64,000 nucleotides of DNA. Origin: Areca catechu (taxonomy: Eukaryota; Streptophyta; Magnoliopsida; Arecales; Arecaceae). Position numbers and translations under genes: made by a program. Under the pieces are notes generated by a model that saw only the letters and a list, made by a program, of their open reading frames with translations, was not told the origin of the DNA and ran no database searches. The stretch lies in contig CM038048.1 of NCBI GenBank assembly GCA_021397845.1, positions 28,518,727 to 28,582,726 of the forward strand, in the 5' to 3' direction. Of this stretch, positions 34,919 to 46,885 are shown piece after piece. Positions within the stretch are counted from its first letter, which is position 1. Each line of letters opens with the position of its first letter.

Positions 34919-35460
34919 ATTAGTTGGTATCATTTTAGTTAGATGTATGAGTTAGTTATGTATTAGTTATATGTTTGTCTATATCAAACTATGTATCAAA
35001 TTTTGTATCAAATTTTGAATATCATGTATCAATGTTTGAAATTATATATGATGACATTTTTAGCATTTTTTTTTATGTACTTCTACACTCTTCTTACTAT
35101 ACTGCCTTTCATTTTATCTCCACTTTTCATTTTTTTTATGATAATGACAAAAGGGGAAGAAATAATGGTAATGGTAATGAAAAAATGGAAATGAGAATAT
35201 TGGTAGCAAATGGCATAATGTTTAATATTTTATGGTATCAAAATGATAAACAAAGGGGAAGAATAAATGATATAAATAAAAAGGGGGAGACAAGAAAGCA
35301 ATAAGTAATAATTAAGAATGGTTAAGAGGGAGAAAAGTATTAAAGAAGGAAATTTTAAAAATTTTAAATCTTTTGGAAATATTTTTTGAAAAATACTAAT
35401 ACATGTAAGCTATTTTTTAAAGTTTGAAAAATATTTTTAAGATTATATATTAAGGGGGAG
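34919..35460 (+). other. A 3' non-coding tail with repeated polypurine tracts
   Basis: Equivalent to B 20430-20700. Purine tracts: 35148-35160 (acaaaaggggaag), 35249-35262 (caaaggggaagaa), 35276-35290 (aaaaagggggagac), 35323-35336 (aagagggagaaaag), 35450-35462 (taagggggagct). The phrase ATGACAAAAGGGG is shared with B. No gene. Confidence 0.75.
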
Positions 35461-35464
35461 CTTT

Positions 35465-36150
35465 AGTTTTATGCTCTAATACTTCAATTTTCTATACTTT
35501 GATACTCCTTATTTAGTTTCATGCTCTAATACTCTTTAGCTTTATGTTCTGATACTCCTTATTTTCTTTATGCTCTAATAGTTTTTAATTTTTATGCTTT
35601 GATGCTCCTTAATTCTTATACTTTGGTACTCTTTATTTTCATGATCTAATACTCTTCATGCTCAAATATTTTTATGCCAATACTCTCAATCTTTATGTTA
35701 TATTATTTGCTCTAATATGCTCTGATACTTTTCATGCTGCTCTAATACTTTTTATGTTGTATTACTTAGTTTGATACTCTTAAAAATTTTGCTCTGATAC
35801 TTTTCACATTCAACCTGTTTTTGCTATAATGCTTAACTTTCAAATCTATTTTAGCTCTGATACACCTTTTGAACATCTCTTATAAATATGTAGTTCTGAT
35901 ACATTTTAATTATAGCCCTGATACATTATAGTTATAGCCCTGATATATTGGAACTATATGAATTGAACTCTTTCCTATATTTATATCTGCAGCTCTGATA
36001 TGTCAAAACTATATGAATTGAATTCTTTCTTATATATACATATATAGCTCTGATACATTGTAGATAAGTTTTTGTTCTTGATAATTATTTTAACTTAGCT
36101 CTGATACTTATTATCATTAGCTCTGATACTGATAGTCAAATGCTCTAAAA
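35465..36150 (+). repeat. A tail array of GCTCTGATAC repeats (complement of the tRNA-Met primer site)
   Basis: Six exact GCTCTGATAC at 35719, 35791, 35854, 36047, 36098 and 36120. Close variants include GCTCTAATAC (35473, 35523, 35739), GTTCTGATAC (35546, 35893), GCCCTGATAC (35915) and GCTCTGATAT (35992). Most are preceded by TA or AT and followed by T-rich or ATT-rich spacers of 10-60 bp. The 10-mer equals the last bases of initiator tRNA-Met before CA, that is, the complement of the primer site of B and G. Confidence 0.85.
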
Positions 36151-36206
36151 CTTATTACAAATCTTTTGAGTTTATAATATGTATATACTTAAAGGTTTTG
36201 TTATCA

Positions 36207-36222
36207 TCAAAAATGGAGAGAT
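36207..36222 (+). other. A terminal polypurine tract
   Basis: CATCAAAAATGGAGAGAT lies directly before the 3' LTR, equivalent to the B tract at 20973-20987. Confidence 0.75.
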
Positions 36223-37693
36223 TGTTGATTCTTGTCTTGATTTTGATGAATAACAAAATACTTAAGTATATTTGAGTACAACTGTGTGTTAAAAGTATAT
36301 TTATCAGAACAAGGTACTCATCAAAGTTGTAGTATGTTGAAGAATTCAAATGCTTATCAAATTATCGAAAATGTCATGGAATTTCAAGTTATATGGACTT
36401 TGGCACATAAGAATGACTTTGAAGGACCCAAGTTTTGAATTTGGACAAGTTTTAGCAAACTTTCAGCCAAGTGTCGACTCATGGAGATCAAGTGTCGACT
36501 TAAGGTATTGACTCACAGAACCTTGAGCTGATACGCAGAAAGAGTTTCAGCCGACATGCATGAAATGTCGACTCATGAAAACCAAGTATCGATATATGAG
36601 TCGACTCATGGTTAAGTAAGTGTCGACTCAAGGCCTAAGAACAAAATGAAGATAGAACATGCTAATTTCTGGATTTTGTCCAAGCGTTGACTCATGAAGA
36701 TGAAGTATTGACTCAAGTGTCGACTCACCAGAAGAAGGGTCGATGCACCAGAACACTCCAGAGGGCTTTAAAAAATATTTTTGACCTAATGTCGACTCAA
36801 GTGTTGACACATAAGTCGACTCATGACCTGAAGTATCGACACTTGCAGGTCTGGATGAACAGTAATGGCAATTTTTTTGAAGCACAGAATTGCTCCTTTT
36901 TATGTCCAACACCTATTTTCTCCTCTTCAACGGTCATAAATGGTCATTTAAGGCTTGAAAAGGTATTTAAAGTGCACCAAACACAAGTAGAAAGCAAGAC
37001 ATTGAAAAACTAATGAGCATTCATTGAGTATTCATTACTTTTAAATAAAGTTGAGCCTTCAAGCATTCAAAATCATTCAAGAAGTATTCAAGTCCAATTC
37101 TTAAGCATTGATTAAGGCTTCAACAACTTGGAGACAAGTTTTCTCAATAGCAATCAAGAGCTTTAATGAGATATTTACTTTTATTTTGAAAGCTTATTGT
37201 ATTCTTACATCATATTTGAATTATTTTGTTGTTCCTAGTTTCAAGTGGATTGAAACTAATGTTTGGGTTGTTGGTGATCCTTGTTTGAAAAACCAACTTG
37301 GTTGTTGGTGAGCCTTATAAAAAACCAACTAGGTTATTAGTGAGTCTTGTAAAAAAATCAACTAGGTTTTTGGTTAGCCTTGTGAAAACCAAGGGATTCT
37401 GATTAGTGAGCTCAGGAAAACTAATCTACTGTAATCAAGAAAGGATCATAGTGAAATACACAAGTAAATCTTGGAGAGTGGATGTAGGTGCTTGGTGTGC
37501 ACCGAACCATTATAAATCCTTGTATTTGTGATTACTTATCTTTCTCTTCTTGCATTTACTTTATTATTTTTATTGCAAACTCTTGTTAAGCATACAAACA
37601 CTTTACAAACATACTAGCACTTGTCTTTAATCTTTGCATAAAGTTTTAAAATCCAATTCACCCTCCCTCTTGGGTTGCTTTAACTGGGCAACA
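36223..37693 (+). repeat. A 3' LTR (1471 bp)
   Basis: Begins TGTTGATTCTTGTCTTG and ends CTGGGCAACA, with the same general plan as the B LTR. It contains about twelve GTCGACTCA boxes (36472-36855), a TATA-like TATTTAAAG at 36964 and the repeats TTGGTGAGCCTTG near the end (37260-37400). No partner LTR is present in the window. Confidence 0.85.
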
Positions 37694-37719
37694 TTCTAGT
37701 TGATGGAAAGAAGAAAGGT

Positions 37720-40700
37720 GTAATGAAGAAGGGTACAGAGCAAAAGCTGAACTCAAATAAAAGCATCAATAAGAGAAAGAAGGTAAAGAAGCCTTCAAAT
37801 GATGGATCTTATTTCTTCTACGATAAGAAGGGACATTGGAAGAAGAACTACAAGACATACCTTACATGTCCGAAGCAAGATGCTAGTAGAGCATCAAGAG
37901 ATTTGTTTATGATACAAATAAACTTATCATTGAGTTCTTCAGCTTCTGATTCATGGATATTAGATACTGCATTTGGATCTCACATTTGCAAGTCATTGTA
38001 GGGGTTACTGAGACCTAGAAGTTTGAAGAAAGGTGACTTCAAGCTTTATGGCATGAGTAGAGAGGCCATTCATATTGAAGCTATTGGAACCTACATGTTA
38101 TTATTGCCTTCGGGCAAGATATTGGAATTAACAGATTGTTATTACATTCCAAGTGTTATTAGAAATATTATTTTTGTTCCTTTGTTATTAAGATAAGGTT
38201 ATGAAATAAAAGTTGAGAGAAATGGGTGTTCCATTTTTCATTCTAATGACTTCTTTGGAATGGATAAATTTGTGAATGGTTTTTTAATTCTATCACTCAA
38301 TGATGAAGCATTGCTTGTTAAAAATAAAAGGAAAAAGAGAGATGATACCAAAGAAACATTTCTTTGGCATTGCTGATAAGGTCATATAAGTGAGTCAAGG
38401 ATTAACAAGTTATACAAAAATGATTTATTTAGTCCTTATGATTATAAATTGTTAGGAACTATTGAATCTTGCCTCAGGAAAAAATGACCAAGTCTCCATT
38501 TACCGGACATAGAGAAAGGGCAACTGAGTTGTTAGGTTTAATACACTCAGATGTATGTGGACCTATGTTAACTCAGGCTAAAAAAGGATACTCTTATTTC
38601 ATCACTTTCATTGATGATTTATTTAGGTTCGAATATGTGTATCTCATGAAACATAAATCCGATGCCTTTGATAAATTTAAAGAGTATCAAAGTATGATTG
38701 AGAAACAAACTAGAAAAAGTATTAAAGTCCTTCGATCTGATCGAGAAGGAGAATACTTATCCAGTGAATTTGTTAATCATCTTAAGCTAAATGGTATTCT
38801 CTCTGAATGGACCCCTCCATATACACCATAATTAAATGGTGTAGCAGAAAGGAGGAATCATACCTTATTTGACATGGTAAGGTCCATGATGTGCTTCACA
38901 TAACTTTCAATATCTTTCTGGGGATATGCCCTAGAAACTACTGCATATGTATTAAATAGGATACCATCAAAATTAGTACCTAGCAGTCCATATGAACTAT
39001 GGAATGGAAAGAAACTAAGTCTTATATATTTTAGGATTTGGGATTGTCCAGCTTATGTTAAAAAAGAAGTTGGACATAAGCTAAGTGCTAGTACTGATAA
39101 ATATTGGTTTATTGGTTTTTCTCAAGAGGATATTGGATACCTATTCTATTATCCTACTGAATAAAAGGTTTTTGTTAGTAGGCATGCCATATTCTTGAAA
39201 AAAGAATTTATCCAAGAAGAAGGTAATGGAAGAATAATTGAATTGAGTGAAGTTCAAGATGAACAAACTCAAGTTCCTTAACCAGAAGTACTAATTGATC
39301 AGGTACAACCACAACACACCTTCTCTCCTAGGTTAGAGAGAGTGCAGGCATCACCTCTATGATATGGTTTTATGATTCGAAACAATAATGAAACCAATAT
39401 CATTGAAGATGATGATCTTGTGATCTATACGGAAGCTATTACGAGTAAGAACTCTGACAAATGGCTCAGTGCCATGAAATCTAAAATGGGCTCCATGGAT
39501 GATAACCAAGTTTGGACCTTAGTTGACCCACCTGAGAAAATTATCTCAATAGGGTACAAATGGATCTTTAAGAGAAAGATTGGAGCAGATGGACAAATAG
39601 AAACCTACATGGCTAGGTTGGTGGCAAAAGATTTCAAGCAAAAATATGGTATCGACTATGATGAAACTTTTTTGCCAGTTGCTATGCTCAGGTCCATTAG
39701 GATTATGCTTGCCATTACTGCATACTACAACTATAAGATTTGGTAGATAGATGTTAAGACTACATCCCTCAATGAAAATCTTGAGAAAAAAGTCTTTATG
39801 TCATAGCTAGAGGGTTTTGCCTCATGTGGGAGACCAAACCAAGTATGCAAGCTTAGGAAATCTATTTATGGATTGAAGCAAGCATCAAGGAGATGGAATA
39901 TTCATTTTGATGAAACTATTAAAGAATTTGGTTTCATTAAGAATACGAATGAGCCGTGTGTGTATAAGATGACAAGTGGGAGTGCCATTATCTTTTTGGT
40001 CTGATATGTCGATGACATACTTATCATGGAAAATGATGTTCCAATGATGCAGTCAATTAAATCATGGCTATCAAAATGGCTTTTTATGAAGGATTTGGAA
40101 GAAGCATCCTATATTCTAGGAATAAAGATCTATAGATATAAATCTAAAAGGATGCTAGGTTTATCCCAATCCAGGTACATAGACTTAATATTGAAGAGAT
40201 TCAATATGGAGAGAAGTAAGAAGGGTTACTTGACCATGAGTCAAGGCATACACCTATCCAAAAGGATGTCACCTGAGACTCCAAAAGAAAGGGATAAGAT
40301 GAATAAGGTTTTTTAAGCTTTGGTAGTGGGATCAATAATGTATACAATGCTATGTACCAGGCCTGATGTTGCTTATGCTTTAGGCATAGTAAGCAAGTTC
40401 CAGGCTGATCTAGGGAAGGATCATTGGAAAGCTATGAAAAACATTCTTAAGTACCTGAGAAGGACTAAAGATATTTTTTTAATATATGGTGGATCAGAGT
40501 TGAAGCTAGATGGCTATAAAGATTCTTGTTTCCAATCTGATCCAGATGACAACAAATTCATATCAGGATATGTTTTTACTCTAAATGGAGCAGTGAGTTG
40601 GAAGAGTACCAAGTAGCCAACTATAGCTGACTGAGTTACTAAGGCAGAATACATAGCTACTAGTAAAGCCACTAAAGAAGTAGTCAGGATGAAGAAATTC

Positions 40701-40982
40701 ATCATAGAATTAGGCATGGTTTCTGCAATACAGCAACCAGTACCATTGTATTGTGATAATAATGGAGTGGTTGCTCAAGCAAAGGAACCAAGGTCTTACC
40801 ATAAGTCTAAGCACATCCTCAAATGCTTCTACCTCATTTGAGAAATCATTGAAAGGAATGATGTAGTAGTAGAATGAGTCGATACAAAGAACAACATAGC
40901 AGACACATTCACTAAAGCACTTCAACTATAGCAGTTAGATCGCCATGTAAATTATATGAGTATTAAATACAAGGGCGATTAG
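37720..40982 (+). pseudogene. H gag tail and pol (broken)
   Basis: Gag zinc knuckle at 37810-37851 has three of its Cys changed to Tyr (YFFYDKKGHWKKNY). Protease keeps WILDTA (then FGSHIC). Integrase: HSDVCGPM, LRSDREGEY, then a stop before LNGVAERRN. Reverse transcriptase: WIFKRKIGADG, LVAKDFKQKYGIDY, IYGLKQASRRWN and YVDD at 40005-40016 after a stop. RNase H: GSIMYTMLCTRPDVAYA, ILKYLRRTKDIFLIYGG, ADTFTKAL. The end SIKYKGD is followed by TAG at 40980. About ten in-frame stops. Closely related to J. Confidence 0.88.
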
Positions 40983-40985
40983 CTT

Positions 40986-41002
40986 TAGTGCAAGTGATAG
41001 AT
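40986..41002 (+). other. H polypurine tract region
   Basis: TAGTGCAAGTGATAGAT precedes the LTR start; in copia relatives this position reads AGTGGGAGAT. The tract is degraded. Confidence 0.55.
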
Positions 41003-43032
41003 TGAAAGAATTTTGCCTTGAAAGTCAATCACAGTTATTATACCAGTGGCATTTTTGTATTCTCCTAACTCAAGATTGATATTAATAAAAGCAATTTTTG
41101 ATTCATCATATGCTATATCTTTTGTTTTAATTATAAGATTATGATGAACCCCGTAGGCTAGGGCAATGAAATTAGGATTATGATAGAGATCATAATGGTG
41201 AGATCTAAGTTCCTATAAATTCTAATCTAAAATATTCTTAGTCATTGGATCATTGATTCGAAGATTGATGAATCTGGAAAAACTAGCATATCTTATGTAT
41301 GCTTGATGGAAAGGATGGTTGGTCTCACAGCCACTCATGTAGAGACACTAATACAAGGACGTGGGTGCTTATTAAGCTATGAGTTCACTGAACTGATCCG
41401 ATAAGAGAACATCAAATGAAAGTCTTGTCAAAAGAATGTACTCTTAGTGGAAGTTGTACATGTAATCCTTAGACCCGAGACTACCATAGCATCTTGTGCT
41501 CATGAACCCATATTTTGGTGCATACTCATTTATGGCAATTAAGTCATGTATGGGGTGCTTCTAGATATGATGGATTGTATATGAAGGTAATGAGTAGGTC
41601 AATAAGGAATTGATCACTCCTAGTAAGGGGAGAAGTTATCCCATGTGATCTCTTTGAATGATGACTCAGGAAGTCTTAGATCAAAGCATGATGAGATTAG
41701 ATAGGGTTTCTAATCTTTCATCGATCAAGTCTTCATTATCGAATTAAGATTTGAAAGGATTAAGTTATAGGGTTTGACATTTATCCATGCCCATCACTTA
41801 ATCGGGATTAAGGGAGATCGAAGGATTGAATTATAGGTAACTTTCTATTAAAGGGTATTTTGATAATTTCTACTAAATTTCTCATCTTTCAGGTAGGCAT
41901 GACATATCGTTAGACATCAATCATGTCTTGTAGGTTTTCATGAATCAAATTGATTGGATTAATGAATCAATTCGAAAGTTGGCTCAAATTGACAACTTAG
42001 GTCAGCTAAATTTGACCTAATTGGTCAGCTCAATTTGACCTAATTAGGTCAGCTCAATTTGACCTAATTAGGTCAATCAGGTTTAATTAGATTGAATCGG
42101 CTTGGAGCTAGACCTACTACTAGCTAGATGTGGAACCCAAAGGGTCATGCACATTAGGGAATTGGTCAAGGAAGTCAATTGAATTTTTATTAGGGGCATG
42201 GGATCCTAATTGGCTAGCTAATTGACATACTAGCATATGTTGGCTAGCCCAACTCCTAACCCAATTAGATTGGGTCAACTTGCTAGCTATTTGGGCTAAC
42301 CAATTTAAGTGGAACTTAAATTAGGTAGAGTCCTAGGTGGGGTAGCCTAATTCAGTATTTATCTAGATTTTATTAGGCTTTATCTTGGATTTATGGAAGA
42401 GTTCTACATGGCATGGACTCTTGGTGCCAAGTTACGGTGTGCGCCAAGAGTAAATGTACGCACAAAGACCAAGAGTCCTTTTGCCAGTCAAACACAAATT
42501 CTAGATAAAGCCCAAATGCCTATTCCTTATCTCCACTCCATTTGGTTTAGGATTGACCGGTCAAATAAGTGGATTGGCGTGAAAAAAAAAGGTAGAGCAC
42601 AATGAAGTGTTGCATCCCTTCATTTTTTGTGCTAATTTGAAATTAGGAGTCCTGTTTGAAGACTCCCATATTTCTTCGATGCCACCTTTCAGATTTCATG
42701 CCCATTAGCTTTCATATAACTGGTTAATGCCATGTGGCAGGTGGAGAAGAAGGCTAAAAAAATGAAGAGACATTAATATGTCCCTTGGCATATGATAGGT
42801 TGTATCAAGATATGTCTTTTCATCCAAAAGACTCCTTCTACTTAAAGGGTCTTATCAAGGGGCTGAGAAAGAGTCATATCAGGTATCTCATCCCTCTTTA
42901 TATAAAGGCAACATATTCTGAAGCCAAAGCATTAAATTACCATTTGAATAATACTACCTGCTATTTTCTCTTCCTCCTTAAGACAAGGTTTTTCTTTCTA
43001 AGACAAAGCTTGTTCTTTTAAGACAAGGCTAG
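41003..43032 (+). repeat. H 3' LTR, first part (interrupted by G)
   Basis: Begins TGAAAGAATTTTGCC. Homologous to K 59761-61735 throughout, for example ATGATGAACCCCGTAGG, TAGCATATGTTGGCTAG and the TATA region. Three near-copies of AATTTGACCTAATTAGGTCA at about 42006-42070 form a local tandem repeat absent from K. The last five bases gctag (43028-43032) are the G target duplication. Confidence 0.85.
42899..42907 (+). promoter_or_regulatory. H LTR TATA box
   Basis: CTTTATATAAAGGCA; K has CTATAAAAGGCA at the same place (61601-61609). Confidence 0.55.
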
Positions 43033-44547
43033 TGGTGCGAGCACCAGGATCAGATAGAGATTATTGGGCCCATTATAGATTTCTAATTAGACTTTCGAGT
43101 CTGGTAGTCCATTGAGTCCTATAATAAAGATTGAGTCTTGTAATAAAGTGAGTCAATTGAGTTCATTAAGTCAATTGAGTTATTTGAGTCCTGTAATAAA
43201 GTTAAGTCACTTGAGTCCTTTGAGTCTGGTTATTTCAGTCCAGTCCACTGAGTTCAAGTGAGTCCTGTAATTCTTTCATTCAAGTTAAATTTAAGAGGAG
43301 AGTCATCAGACCCCCACTCAAGCCACCCCAGCTCATGTGCATGGGCCCCTACTCAAGACACCCCAGCCCATGCACCTGGGCCCCATTCATGTCGCCCAAG
43401 CCCATAAGAAAGGGCTCCTCCCTTGTCCACAAGAATTGGCTCCCTAGCCCAAGTCCACGAGAATTGGCACCCCAGCCCAAGCTCACAAGAGTTGGCACCC
43501 CAGCCCAAGCCCACAAGAACTGGCACCCTAGTCCAAGAGGAGTTCAATTTCCAAGTCCAACAAGGAGTTCAATTTCCAAGTCCAACAAGGAGTCCAATTT
43601 CCGGGTCTCACAAGGATTCAAGCCTCCTTTTCCTACTCAAACTTTGTACTCTAACTTTGACAGGGAAAGGACTGGGTGAATCTATAAATACCCCCCCTCC
43701 TCCCTCTTGTAACAGAAGTTATTGAATGAATAAAAATTGAGTGTTTTCTTTTATTTCCATGCCTTGTGCATTGATGCTCCATGAGGGAGAGGGTCCGAGG
43801 CCCAAACCAACCAGCTCTCTTCTTCTTCCCAAACCCTAGGTTGCCACCCATCATCTCCAAACCCTAGCCCTAGCTGCCCCATCTCCCATCTTCCAAAACC
43901 TGGCCACCAGCTCCAAGTCTTCTCAACCCTTGGCCGCCAACTCCAAAGCACTCCAAGTAGCCAGGCCGCCACCATCACATCTCCAGACCACCCCTCTAGA
44001 GTCGAGGCATCCTCCAATCAACTAGGCCGCCAGCAATCTTCAGCGCCCCTCCAACCTTTTCTTTAACCCCAACTTTTGATTTCATATTTTTCCTAGCATC
44101 TGAATCCCTAACCCTAAGTGTTTGCAGGATCCCTCATGAGTCATGATACTTGGAGAAGGTTCTCCTTCCTCCCGGAACCATCTGATAGAAAGCCAGCATA
44201 TCCGCGGGAACGAGCTTCTTCTTCCAAGTGCCAATCCTAAGAGGTGTGACCCCTTCTACAATGAAAGGACATCATTGCTAGGTAATCAAACCCATCCCTT
44301 TTCTCTTTTTTCTGATTTATTGAAAACTGAGCATGCCCTAAATTAGTAGTTTCTCAACCCTAGGATCCTGGTTTTTTTATTACTTTGTTAGCTCCTTATC
44401 TACGGGTAGAAGTTTAGACTTTTCATGAAAACCTTAGTTTGCTCTTAATCTCTTTTTTGGAAACAAAATTAAACAAAAATCAAAAAATCATTGCTCTATA
44501 ATCTAAAATTTTCTCATGTTCATCTCTAGCATGTTCATCCCACATCA
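43033..44547 (+). repeat. G 5' LTR (1515 bp)
   Basis: TGGTGCGAGCACC...CCCACATCA. Contains four to five near-copies of a unit with CCCAAGCCCACAAGAATTGGC (about 43403-43540), tandem AGTTCAATTTCCAAGTCCAAC units (43550-43600), and a TATA box. Matches 52275-52757 plus 57320-58314. Confidence 0.93.
43683..43690 (+). promoter_or_regulatory. G 5' LTR TATA box
   Basis: AATCTATAAATACCCCCC, a strong TATA box followed by a C/T-rich start region. The 3' LTR has the same at 57453-57460. Confidence 0.75.
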
Positions 44548-44550
44548 GCT

Positions 44551-44562
44551 TGGTATCAGAGC
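44551..44562 (+). other. G primer binding site
   Basis: TGGTATCAGAGC, three bases after the LTR; exact match to the initiator tRNA-Met complement. Confidence 0.9.
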
Positions 44563-45432
44563 ATGGTTTAGGACATGTTCATACATCACTTTCTAACAAA
44601 AACACAAAAAAAAATTCTGCATGTTGAAATTCTGTATAGTAGTCTAAACCTAGCATTGTTTTTCATTTGAGAACCATTAGATTAGCATCAAACTTTGCAT
44701 CTATCACTCACCTAATTTATCATCTTTATTTCTGCAATTTTTTTTTAATTTTCAGATCTGCAAAAACACAGAAAATACAAAAAAATCCTGCATGAACCCT
44801 AAAGCCTGCCTTGCTGAAATTTTTGCATGATTAGATTAGGGCTGAAATTTAGTTTACAGTAAAACCCTCAAAACATAGTTTTCTTTGAATTTAATTCACT
44901 GATATTAGTCTTTGTTAAATCTGCTATTTGCACAGAAAAAACAAATAAAAAAATTTCTATAATTTTCTGATTTTTAGTTTCATGTTGCATCTTTCATGTG
45001 TGTGCATGCATAATTGAATTTATCTAAGGGCAATTTTACTATCTCAGATAAGGAAAAGATTTCATCACCTTTTCTTGGCCCAAAACAACCACCCTATATT
45101 GAACCCAAGCCAAATTAAAATCGAGTAGCAACCTAATTGAGCTAGGGATACCAACAGGTCAAGTTCGTGATATTGTGAGAAAGCTAATGTACTCAATCCT
45201 TTGATTATTTCTTGAAACTAGTGTCTAGGAAAGGGGTCCAGAGGCAAACGCCTTAAGTGGACTTGTGGTTTTTAATTAGGACCCCGCGAGAGCAGGAGGA
45301 GCCTCCCACAACCCCATCTCTTACCTGGCCAGTGGAAAGGGTAATTGTTGAATTGGTTGTAAGTTGAGCTGACTCATTCTACTTGAGCTGCTAAGTCTAG
45401 CAAAATCATAAAACGATTTGTGTGCTTGTTGC
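44563..45432 (+). other. G untranslated leader
   Basis: AT-rich, no gene. The block 45220-45350 is conserved with the E leader (minus 4620-4760) and weakly with the K leader (62590-62730), ending CATCTCTTACCTGGCCA. Confidence 0.7.
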
Positions 45433-45597
45433 ATGACCACTAGATCAGGAGCCCAATACAATCAGTCTCAATCCGAACCCAATCTAACCATGGAGTACAA
45501 CCTTGAAACCCAACTGAGGGCCATTACTGAACAGCTTGCCAAATTGAACAACCAAATGAACAATAGGTTTAATCAGATAGAGGAGTGTGTTGGAAAC
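45433..45597 (+). pseudogene. G gag, first part (interrupted by L)
   Basis: Opens MTTRSGAQYNQSQSEP with a short coiled-coil-like stretch (LRAITEQLAKLNNQMNNRFNQ). Cut at NQIEECVG by solo LTR L; the last five bases gaaac are the duplication. Chosen start is the second ATG, because the first (45418) adds only five Cys-rich residues. Confidence 0.75.
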
Positions 45598-45982
45598 TGA
45601 TAACTACATTATACGTATATATAAAAGTATTAATTTAATAATCAAATTATAATTATTTCTTTAAAATTGATACTTTTATATGTTATTTGCAGGAAAGAAC
45701 ACCGCCAACATGAAGAGCTCGATTTTAGAAGTCCAACGATGCAAATGGCAATCAAATCGATCTTCAAATGGGCTAGAAATTGATTTTTGAAATAATTTAC
45801 TAGTTTGGCATGACATTTGGAGTAGCCGGTTCGCCATGAACTGGCCACTCGGTCTATCGCATGGCCCATGGACCGTGTTTTGTCATTATCGCGGTCCACG
45901 GAACAGAGTCGTGGACTGCGCACATTTGTTTGAGCCAAAACTCACCAGAGAGGTGTTTCCGACACCGCTCAAGCCGCTAGTG

Positions 45983-46237
45983 TAGGGCTGGAAATGGGCT
46001 GGCCCAAAGCCCATTAGGCCGACCCAAAGATTATATTTTAAAAAATTCTGGACCAAATCCGGGCATTCCTTTGGTCCAAAAATTAAATGGACTCTATTTT
46101 ACAGCCCTAAGACTAGTCCAATATGCTTAAAATTTAGTCCGAAGCCTGAACCGATTTTAGACCGGCCCGAAGTTTATTGAGCTGGCCCAGTCCAGTCCAA
46201 GACAATGGGTTTTTGGGCCGGCCCATTTCCAGCCCTA
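45983..46237 (+). mobile_element. hAT-like MITE inside solo LTR L
   Basis: Terminal inverted repeats TAGGGCTGGAAATGGGC and GCCCATTTCCAGCCCTA, 17 bp exact and extending to about 23 with one mismatch. Length 255 bp, no coding capacity. Flanks cgctagtg (45975-45982) and cgctggag (46238-46245) agree at 6 of 8 positions, fitting a decayed 8-bp hAT duplication. Orientation is arbitrary. Confidence 0.85.
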
Positions 46238-46239
46238 CG

Positions 46240-46700
46240 CTGGAGTCACCCTTGACGACCGGAGAGACTGTCTTTGGCCGGAAGAGCCGTCAGCCTCTCT
46301 TCTTCTTCTTCACTATCGTCCCATGCCATTTAAGACACCAGACTGCCCATTCTCCCTGCCGCTGGTCGGAGAGGATGCCGGCACTCTCTTCCTCGCCGCC
46401 AAGAAGCTTTCACGGTCAAAAAATGGCCAGAAGATTTCCAGCAACCTCCTCACTGTCATTCGACATTTCCCAAACCACCAAACAATCTTCCCGCTCCACC
46501 ATCGACCAGAGAAACTGCCGGCAGCCCCTATCTTTGTCGCCGAGCAATGGTAGAAGCAACCAGCAATCAGCACCTAAGTCACCAATTTTCGGCCACTGTC
46601 CAAGCTATCCCAAAGAGAAGCTTCAGTCAACCAAAGCCATCCTTGCTTCTTCGTTGCTAGGTTAGACCGAGCCAGGGAGAGGACTCTAAAGCTTTGCTGG
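46240..46700 (+). other. L GC-rich segment, no supported gene
   Basis: Open frames exist on both strands (46177-46665 plus, 46313-46573 minus) but neither has a recognisable domain, and the first starts inside the MITE. Probably LTR U3 sequence. Confidence 0.45.
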
Positions 46701-46885
46701 TTGAGCTGGAGACCCATGGGAGCTAGAGACCGTTAGAACTCAACCAGAATCTGGTGAGCTCAGTTGGAACGACGAGAATTGAAGGTTGTTTAAACAAACT
46801 ACAGTTCGGTGGAGAAGTTGCAACGGTGGAGGGGCTTCATTATAACGATGAAGCTGAATTCCAGTAATTTGTTGGGATGGAGGCC

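Larger units (their letters stand above)
7339..37693 (+). mobile_element. A: env-bearing Sirevirus (Ty1/copia), 5'-truncated, split by B, C and D
   Basis: A occupies 7339-11906, 22559-22677, 32563-32968 and 34919-37693. It starts inside GAG-pre-integrase, so the 5' LTR, gag and protease are missing. Its pol, env-like ORF, polypurine-rich tail and 3' LTR are collinear with B but diverged, making it a sister subfamily. That the env-like ORF resumes after B and again after C shows it was the host sequence for those insertions. Its 3' LTR ends gggcaaca at 37693, beside the truncated element H. Confidence 0.88.

Noticed and set aside
32966..34928. TTGGT on both sides of D as its target duplication
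   Set aside because: Using it would force LTR ends that are not TG...CA. The decayed gtcag/attag pair with canonical ends is more economical.
35719..36129. tRNA genes suggested by the GCTCTGATAC match
   Set aside because: Only the last ten acceptor bases are present; no T-loop, anticodon stem or D-loop sequence surrounds any copy.
43335..43725. Pro/Ser-rich frames in the G 5' LTR
   Set aside because: They arise from the tandem CCCAAGCCCACAAGAATTGG units upstream of the TATA box and are not kept in the 3' LTR.
44143..44346. Small conserved frame present twice (also 57889-58113)
   Set aside because: The two copies are the same stretch of the G 5' and 3' LTR; identity comes from LTR duplication, not from a gene family.
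46177..46665. 162-residue frame with Ser/Pro-rich product
   Set aside because: It begins inside the MITE and runs into solo LTR sequence; no homologous block recognised.
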